A DNA stretch of 64,000 nucleotides from Thermoflexus hugenholtzii JAD2 (GTDB taxonomy: Bacteria; Chloroflexota; Chloroflexia; Chloroflexales; Roseiflexaceae). The notes under the pieces are model-generated. The model did no database searches, was not told the origin of the DNA, and worked only from the letters and a program-made list of their open reading frames with translations. Positions 57,931 through 64,000 of this stretch are shown in pieces (the stretch's first letter is position 1; each line of letters begins with the position of its first letter). The position numbers were made by a program, and so were the translations under genes. The stretch lies in the NCBI GenBank assembly GCA_945881915.1, contig CAMCVW010000009.1, forward strand, positions 1-64,000, read 5' to 3'.

Positions 57931-58551
57931 ATGCAGTTGACTGTATTTTTTGATGTGTTGTGCCCGTATGCGTGGCGTACATCACGGTGGTTGGATCTGG
58001 TTGTTGCCCAACGACCAAGTGTCGTCATCGAATGGCGTTATTTTTCCCTTGAACAGATAAATACCCCGGCCGACTCCGATTGGAAGATCTGGAACCAAAC
58101 CCACGACTACGCTGGTGCAAAAGAAGGCTGGGAAAACTTCCGTGGTCTGAATCTCTTTTGGGGTGCCGAAGCGGTCCGCCGCCAGAGCAGCACTGCTTTT
58201 CAGACATTCCGTGCGCTAGCCTATGAGGCGCGTCACACCGACAAATCAGACGTTGCGACGCGTGCCGGGGTGGCGGCTGTTGCTGCACGTTGTGGAATCG
58301 ACATGACGCGTTATCATGCTGATGTACAGGATTGCACCCTGCTGAGCATACTGCAGCGTGATCACGAGTATGCTGTTGCGCAGTACAACGCATTTGGTGT
58401 GCCGACTCTGTGTTTTGATGAAAAAAATGCAGTCTATGTGAAGTTGAGCGAAATAGTCACCGCTGCAGACGCGTTGCCGTTGTTTGACGACATCAGCCGT
58501 GACTTCACCACGCGTCCGTGGTTGGTTGAACTCAAGCGCCCCAATCCATAG
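57931..58551 (+). CDS. DsbA-like (FrnE-type) thioredoxin-fold protein
   Basis: A 206-residue protein with the DsbA/FrnE fold, no signal peptide. The active-site position reads DVLCPYAW: one Cys (Cys11) and no second Cys, as in glutathione-S-transferase-kappa-like members. The cis-Pro loop is FGVPTLCF. Without the second cysteine it cannot make an internal disulfide as DsbA does; it might act as a dithiol-independent isomerase or transferase. It precedes the GNAT-NSAR pair by 16 bp. Confidence 0.83.
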   Translation: MQLTVFFDVLCPYAWRTSRWLDLVVAQRPSVVIEWRYFSLEQINTPADSDWKIWNQTHDYAGAKEGWENFRGLNLFWGAEAVRRQSSTAFQTFRALAYEARHTDKSDVATRAGVAAVAARCGIDMTRYHADVQDCTLLSILQRDHEYAVAQYNAFGVPTLCFDEKNAVYVKLSEIVTAADALPLFDDISRDFTTRPWLVELKRPNP

Positions 58552-58567
58552 TCACGAGGACCGCCAA

Positions 58568-59401
58568 ATGCCCATTCAGATAAAACCCATCACCGATTTG
58601 GCTGGTTGTGCCGATTTACAGTATGTGCACAATCGCATCTGGGATAACAACGACGACGAAATCATTCCTACCCATGTCCTCATCACCTGGGCACATAATG
58701 ACTGTGTCTTGTTGGGAGCATACGACGTGGATGGGCCACGTGAGGCGCATGGTATGGTTGGCTTTGCGTTGGGTTGGTATGGACTCACGCACACCGTGCC
58801 GCCTCGCATGAAGTACTGCAGCCACATTGTTGGGGTGTTGACGGAGTATCGTGGTCGCGATATTGGCCTTCAGTTAAAGAAAGCCCAGCGGTCGCAATTG
58901 ATTGCCCATGGACATACCAATGTGATGACCTGGACGTATGACCCGCTACAGATTGTCAACGGTACGTTCAACATCCACCGGCTCGGCGCAATTTGTGCGA
59001 CATACAAGCGCGATGTGTATGGCGAAATGACCGATGCGCTCAATGCAGGCGCTCCGAGCGATCGGTTTGAAGCCGAGTGGTTTTTGCAAGACGAGCGCAC
59101 GGAGCGTCACCTCGGTCAGCAATATCCCGACTGGAGTGCAGTTGATATTGCATTCCCTGTCGCTGTGTCAGATAATCGGCCGCACATGAATCAGATGCCA
59201 GCCTGGGACGGTCAGACAGTAGCCATTCCACTGCCCGAACAATTGGCTTTATTGCGTACTCATGACGTAGACCGGTTGCACTCCTGGCGGATGATGCAAC
59301 GGGTGTGCTTCGAGGCAGCGTTTGCTGCGGGCTATCATGTCGTAGATTGTATCAACGTGCCCCAACGCGGGTGGCACTATCTCGTCCGGCCACGGATGTA
59401 G
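58568..59401 (+). CDS. GNAT-superfamily protein, probable D-amino-acid N-succinyltransferase
   Basis: A 277-residue protein of the COG3375-like GNAT group. Characteristic sequences are MVGFALGWYGL, GVLTEYRGRDIGLQLKKAQR (motif A, RGRDIG) and TWTYDPLQIVNGTFNIHRLGA. In Geobacillus a homologue located next to the N-succinylamino-acid racemase transfers succinyl groups to D-amino acids. The neighbour here is an NSAR/OSBS enolase, so the same role is inferred. GAGGA precedes the ATG at 58568. Confidence 0.82.
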   Translation: MPIQIKPITDLAGCADLQYVHNRIWDNNDDEIIPTHVLITWAHNDCVLLGAYDVDGPREAHGMVGFALGWYGLTHTVPPRMKYCSHIVGVLTEYRGRDIGLQLKKAQRSQLIAHGHTNVMTWTYDPLQIVNGTFNIHRLGAICATYKRDVYGEMTDALNAGAPSDRFEAEWFLQDERTERHLGQQYPDWSAVDIAFPVAVSDNRPHMNQMPAWDGQTVAIPLPEQLALLRTHDVDRLHSWRMMQRVCFEAAFAAGYHVVDCINVPQRGWHYLVRPRM

Positions 59402-59410
59402 GAGGTTGCA

Positions 59411-60520
59411 ATGCGTATTCAACAGGTAGAGTTGCGTTCTATTGATTTACCCTATGTTTCCCCATTTGAAACGAGCGGCTGGCGCGAAACAGGCAGCAAT
59501 GCAATCCTTGTGCGCATCGAAGCAGACGGGGTAAGCGGCTGGGGCGAAAGTCCGGTGGGACCCGGGCCGTGGTACAACGAAGAAACAACGGCAACGGCGC
59601 TCATCATGCAGCGTGATATTCTGGCACCAGTCCTGATGCAACACGACATCTCTGAACCGAACGATGTGCAGAAAATCTTTGCGAATGTACGTGCCAACCG
59701 CATTGCCCAGTCAGGACTCGAATTTGCCGTATGGGACTGGTTCGGCAACGCCAATAAACAGAGCCTCAAGTCAATGCTGGGTGGTGTCCGTGACACCGTC
59801 AGCGTCGGTGTATCGGTCGGGATCCAGAAGGATATCGACACCCTTTTGCAGGTCGTCGGTGCCTATGTGGACGCGGGCTACCAACGCATCAAGTTGAAAA
59901 TCAAGCCGGGCTGGGATATCGAACCGACCCGTGCGGTGCGCAATGCGTGGCCTCACATCATGCTGCAGGTCGATGCAAATAGTATCTACACGTTACACGA
60001 TGCGGAGCATTTGGCTCAGTTGGATGAATTCGGCTTGTTGCTGATTGAACAACCGCTGGCACACGACGATATTATCGACCATGCGAAATTACAACGGGCA
60101 CTCAAGACCCCTATTTGTCTCGACGAAAGCATTGTGTCGCCCGAGCATGCGCGATGGGCAATCGAGTTGCGCGCATGTGGCGTGATCAACATCAAACCGT
60201 CTCGCGTCGGTGGATTCGCGGCGGCGGTCCAAATCCACGACATGGCCATGGCTGCTGACATCCCGGTGTGGTGTGGTGGCATGCTCGAAACAGGGATTGG
60301 TCGGGCTGCGAATGTTGCGCTGGCCAGTCTGCCAAATTTTGTGCTCCCAGGTGATATCAGTGCGAATGCCCGCTACTTCACCCGTGATGTCGTGACCAAT
60401 CCTTTTGTGCTCAACGACGACAGTTCATTGACGGTACCGAACAGCATTGGTAACGGGGCACAGCTGGATATGGATTACTTGGATTCGATTACCACGCACA
60501 AGATTATCGTGAAGGCATGA
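59411..60520 (+). CDS. N-succinylamino-acid racemase/o-succinylbenzoate synthase-like enolase
   Basis: A 369-residue MenC-type member of the enolase superfamily. The catalytic Lys pair lies in KLKIK (161, 163); metal ligands are Asp188 (LQVDAN), Glu213 (IEQPL) and Asp238 (LDES); the opposite Lys is Lys262 in INIKPSRVGG. The IKPSRVGG and GGMLETGIGR segments are shared by NSAR and OSBS. No other men gene is seen, and an N-acyltransferase of the NSAR partner type is adjacent, so N-succinylamino-acid racemase is preferred. Confidence 0.87.
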   Translation: MRIQQVELRSIDLPYVSPFETSGWRETGSNAILVRIEADGVSGWGESPVGPGPWYNEETTATALIMQRDILAPVLMQHDISEPNDVQKIFANVRANRIAQSGLEFAVWDWFGNANKQSLKSMLGGVRDTVSVGVSVGIQKDIDTLLQVVGAYVDAGYQRIKLKIKPGWDIEPTRAVRNAWPHIMLQVDANSIYTLHDAEHLAQLDEFGLLLIEQPLAHDDIIDHAKLQRALKTPICLDESIVSPEHARWAIELRACGVINIKPSRVGGFAAAVQIHDMAMAADIPVWCGGMLETGIGRAANVALASLPNFVLPGDISANARYFTRDVVTNPFVLNDDSSLTVPNSIGNGAQLDMDYLDSITTHKIIVKA

Positions 60521-61089
60521 TGAGCCGCGTGGTGGTCATCAACGGATTGCCGGGCGTTGGCAAGACTTCGCTGGCAAACCGGATTGCGCAGAGTCTGGGC
60601 TGGCCGTTGCTGACCAAAGATATGATTAAAGAGACACTCTTTGAGAGTATTGGGTGGGGGGACAGGCCGTGGTCGCGTAAATTGAGTGCCGCCAGTATGG
60701 ACCTGCTCTTTCTGTGGTTACACCGCGAGGCGTTGGCTGGCCGAGATGTCGTCATCGAAGGCAACTTCGAGACACATCGTGACACAGAGCGATTTTTGCG
60801 TGCAGTGCAGCAGACACCGACGCGCTGGGTGCAAGTTCTCGTGGTTTGTGACGGTGACGTCCTGTTGGCTCGGCACCGCGCACGCGGGTTGTCAGGCAAA
60901 CGGCATCCAGGCCACCACGAAGGTGCGCTGCTCGACGAGCTGCAGGAAGTATTGAAACAGGGTGAAAACGCCCCGCTGGCGTTGCCTGGTTTGTGTATAA
61001 AAGTCGACACGACGGATTTTCAACTGGTACAACCGGATCACATTGCCGAGCGCGTCATCCAAGCGTTCGCGTCAGAACAACCGGTATAA
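60517..61089 (+). CDS. P-loop kinase (AAA_33-like), unknown substrate
   Basis: A 190-residue protein with Walker A NGLPGVGKTS at the N-terminus, LLTKDMIKETLF after it, and VVIEGNF as an acid-bearing strand. Similar P-loop kinases phosphorylate small molecules, for example zeta-toxin-like or shikimate/gluconate-kinase-like folds. The ATG at 60517 overlaps the NSAR stop, so translation is coupled. If it follows the cluster's role it might phosphorylate an amino acid or derivative; this is a guess. Confidence 0.75.
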   Translation: MMSRVVVINGLPGVGKTSLANRIAQSLGWPLLTKDMIKETLFESIGWGDRPWSRKLSAASMDLLFLWLHREALAGRDVVIEGNFETHRDTERFLRAVQQTPTRWVQVLVVCDGDVLLARHRARGLSGKRHPGHHEGALLDELQEVLKQGENAPLALPGLCIKVDTTDFQLVQPDHIAERVIQAFASEQPV

Positions 61090-61271
61090 AGCGGATAACC
61101 GACGTCATTGACGGACATGTGCATGCTGTTTGAGAAAAATCGGCCGTTCATTCTCTTCCGCGTACCATAGCGCATCGTTGATACGGCGAAAAACCAGCAG
61201 TTTTGGCTGTGATGTCATGGATGCCGGATCAATGCATCAGTGAATATCCTGACGCTACCGGACGCATCTGC

Positions 61272-61389
61272 GTGATGTTCAGTGGGGATGTGGAGTCGCG
61301 TCTGCCGCACAAGCACTACCCCACGGCTATGCGGTACACCATCGCAGCACAACGCGCGTCGTCGCTGAAGACGGCGCGCGGTCATTTTT
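61272..61389 (+). repeat. Repeat copy 1, ending in an intrinsic terminator
   Basis: The unit begins with a variable part, then a hairpin TGCCGCA (61303-61309) / TGCGGTA (61330-61336). An 11-bp stem follows, CGCGCGTCGTC / GACGGCGCGCG (61353-61363 and 61370-61380), loop GCTGAA, then GTCATTTTT. Its last 39 bases (61351-61389) are identical to copy 2, 159 bases later. Confidence 0.8.
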
Positions 61390-61428
61390 GTGAACAGTCA
61401 CGGACAGGCACGACGAGACATAACGTCG

Positions 61429-61548
61429 CGATGTTGTTTTCTAGGAATGTAATGTCGCGACTGCCGCAGAAGGATTACCCCACGGGTATGCGGAACACCG
61501 ATGCAGCAGAACGCGCGTCGTCGCTGAAGACGGCGCGCGGTCATTTTT
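61429..61548 (+). repeat. Repeat copy 2, ending in an intrinsic terminator
   Basis: Same architecture as copy 1. The 5' hairpin keeps CCGCA (61464-61468) / TGCGG (61489-61493) and gains a perfect inner stem TACCC-CAC-GGGTA (61476-61488) where copy 1 has a mismatch. The terminal 11-bp stem (61512-61522 / 61529-61539) and T run (61544-61548) are unchanged. This pair could be duplicate small RNAs or duplicated terminators for the upstream cluster. Confidence 0.8.
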
Positions 61549-61568
61549 ATAGAGTCGAACCAGCGTGA

Positions 61569-62435
61569 CTAGACACCACCACGGATGACCGGGTTGTGGA
61601 GTGTGCCAATGCCGTCGATGGAGATACTGACGGAGTCTCCTGACTCCAGGGTAAAGTCGTCGCCCGGAACGATACCGGTGCCGGTGAGGAGTAGCACACC
61701 AGCGGGGAAGAGGTTGTCGCGACCGAGGTAATCGAGGAGTTCCGCAAAGGAGCGGACGATTTTGGAGGTGTGGACCGAGCCGGCGAATACAACCGTGCCG
61801 GTGCGTTGGATTTCGATGGAGATGGTCAAATCTTTGCCATCCGGGATGTGTTCGGCGAGGGCAATCATAGGCCCGACTGCGCAGCAGCGACCGTACATTT
61901 TGGCTTGGGGGAGGTAGAGTGGATTTTCGCCCTCAATATCACGCGAGCTCATGTCATTGCCGATGGTATACCCGATGAGTTCTTTGGCGGGGTTCATGAC
62001 GAGCGCGAGTTCGGGCTCGGGGACGTTCCATGTGGCATCGGAGCGGATGGCCACTGGTTCCATCGGACCGACGACGCGGCTCGGGGTTGCTTTGAAGAAC
62101 ACTTCGGGGCGGGCTGCCGAGTAGACACGATCGTAGATTCCGCTCTGGGCGGATTCTTCTTCACGGGCCGCGCGGGAACGTTCGTAGGTGACGCCGGCGG
62201 CCCAGATTTCTTGGTCGTCGGTGGGGCGAAGCAACGTCACACTGCTGAGCGGGGCTGTGGGTGCAGTGCCTTGGAGTGCCTGACGAAGTGCACTGCCGGC
62301 ATCAGTGCGGCCAATGGTCCAGCGCAGGAACGCGGTGATGCTGGGGAAGCGGGCGGTGATGTCGTAGACCTGATTGTGGTCCACAAACCCAATGCGGATG
62401 CTGTTTTTGTCAATCGTATAGCGGCAAATGTACAT
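61569..62435 (-). CDS. FAH-family hydrolase/dehydratase (2-keto-3-deoxy-pentonate dehydratase-like)
   Basis: A 288-residue fumarylacetoacetase-fold protein. Metal-binding acidic residues are in VPEPELALVM and the Asp of GNDMSSRDIEGENPLYLPQAK, and WAAGVTYERSRAAREEES with GIYDRVYSAARPEVFFKATPSRVVG is characteristic of the subgroup that includes 2-keto-3-deoxy-D-arabinonate dehydratase. It may dehydrate a 2-keto-3-deoxy sugar acid. GAGGAG precedes the ATG; the lyxose-isomerase-like gene ends nine bases upstream. Confidence 0.85.
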   Translation of the reverse strand: MYICRYTIDKNSIRIGFVDHNQVYDITARFPSITAFLRWTIGRTDAGSALRQALQGTAPTAPLSSVTLLRPTDDQEIWAAGVTYERSRAAREEESAQSGIYDRVYSAARPEVFFKATPSRVVGPMEPVAIRSDATWNVPEPELALVMNPAKELIGYTIGNDMSSRDIEGENPLYLPQAKMYGRCCAVGPMIALAEHIPDGKDLTISIEIQRTGTVVFAGSVHTSKIVRSFAELLDYLGRDNLFPAGVLLLTGTGIVPGDDFTLESGDSVSISIDGIGTLHNPVIRGGV

Positions 62436-62444
62436 CAGAGCTCC

Positions 62445-64000
<1,556 letters not shown>

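Larger units (their letters stand above)
61090..61568. other. Intergenic region with duplicated RNA-like elements
   Basis: About 480 bp between the plus-strand kinase and the convergent FAH-family gene. A 121-codon frame starting from TTG (61203-61568) covers both repeat copies, but the differences between the copies are mostly protein-changing and no ribosome site is clear, so I do not call it a gene. The notable content is a tandem pair of elements listed separately. Confidence 0.6.

Noticed and set aside
61203-61568. 121-codon frame from TTG with two internal 53-residue repeats
   Set aside because: The repeat is real, but differences between copies are mostly amino-acid changing while hairpins and T runs are kept, and no ribosome site precedes the TTG.

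Overview
The window looks like an ordinary chromosomal segment of a free-living bacterium, most likely Chloroflexota (class Chloroflexia or a relative). Grounds: two tandem membrane proteins of the Agl23-like/TIGR03663 type, one carrying an NHL propeller; a dgt-dnaG-rpoD order; many GT-C-like membrane proteins with GxRDA-type sequences; numerous secreted glycan-active proteins; and medium-high GC with GTG/ATG starts and AGGAGG-type ribosome sites. The assignment is an inference from gene content, since no rRNA or tRNA gene was seen. I also saw no insertion sequence, prophage or CRISPR array.

Left part (1-14.4 kb): the 3' end of an rRNA/tRNA m5U methyltransferase gene, a 0.7 kb stretch without a recognisable gene, and a plus-strand trio (GNAT acetyltransferase, aminoglycoside/choline-kinase-like phosphotransferase, SMP-30 lactonase). 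A strong bidirectional terminator separates these from two large minus-strand Agl23-like membrane proteins, which start behind a 20-codon leader ORF. A three-gene minus-strand operon (metallophosphoesterase, DUF3054, phosphoglycerate mutase) follows. An LCP cell-wall ligase gene then converges on a membrane-anchored J-domain protein.

Information-processing block (14.4-23.3 kb): a minus-strand operon of membrane protein, dGTPase, DNA primase and primary sigma factor; then ferredoxin, thymidine kinase and an acetylpolyamine-amidohydrolase-like deacetylase; and, divergently, the replication-repair ATPase rarA. The rarA gene leads into a mannonate-oxidoreductase-like SDR and a LarA-type nickel-pincer racemase homologue.

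Middle (25-36 kb): SulP transporter, DAO-family oxidase, an orphan ECF sigma factor divergent from a site-2-protease-like membrane protease, tpiA, lon, and an AT-rich secreted RCC1-propeller lipoprotein gene that differs in composition from everything around it. A PspC protein and a long minus-strand series follow: two GT-C-like membrane proteins, a membrane-anchored alpha/beta hydrolase, an M1 peptidase and an aldehyde dehydrogenase.

Right part (46-64 kb): topA with a histone-H1-like tail behind a clear TTGACA/TATATT promoter, comEA, pyk, secreted proteins including a clan-A-like glycosidase, a glucosaminidase-like protein coupled to an eIF2B-type protein, an HtrA protease, an FGGY sugar kinase, and a cluster of DsbA-like protein, GNAT and NSAR/OSBS enolase that fits D- to L-amino-acid conversion through N-succinylation. 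A 0.5 kb intergenic region holds two near-identical RNA-like elements, each ending in an intrinsic terminator. The window ends in a minus-strand catabolic operon (SolA/sarcosine-oxidase-like flavoprotein, D-lyxose-isomerase-like cupin, FAH-family hydrolase/dehydratase) whose first gene runs off the right edge.
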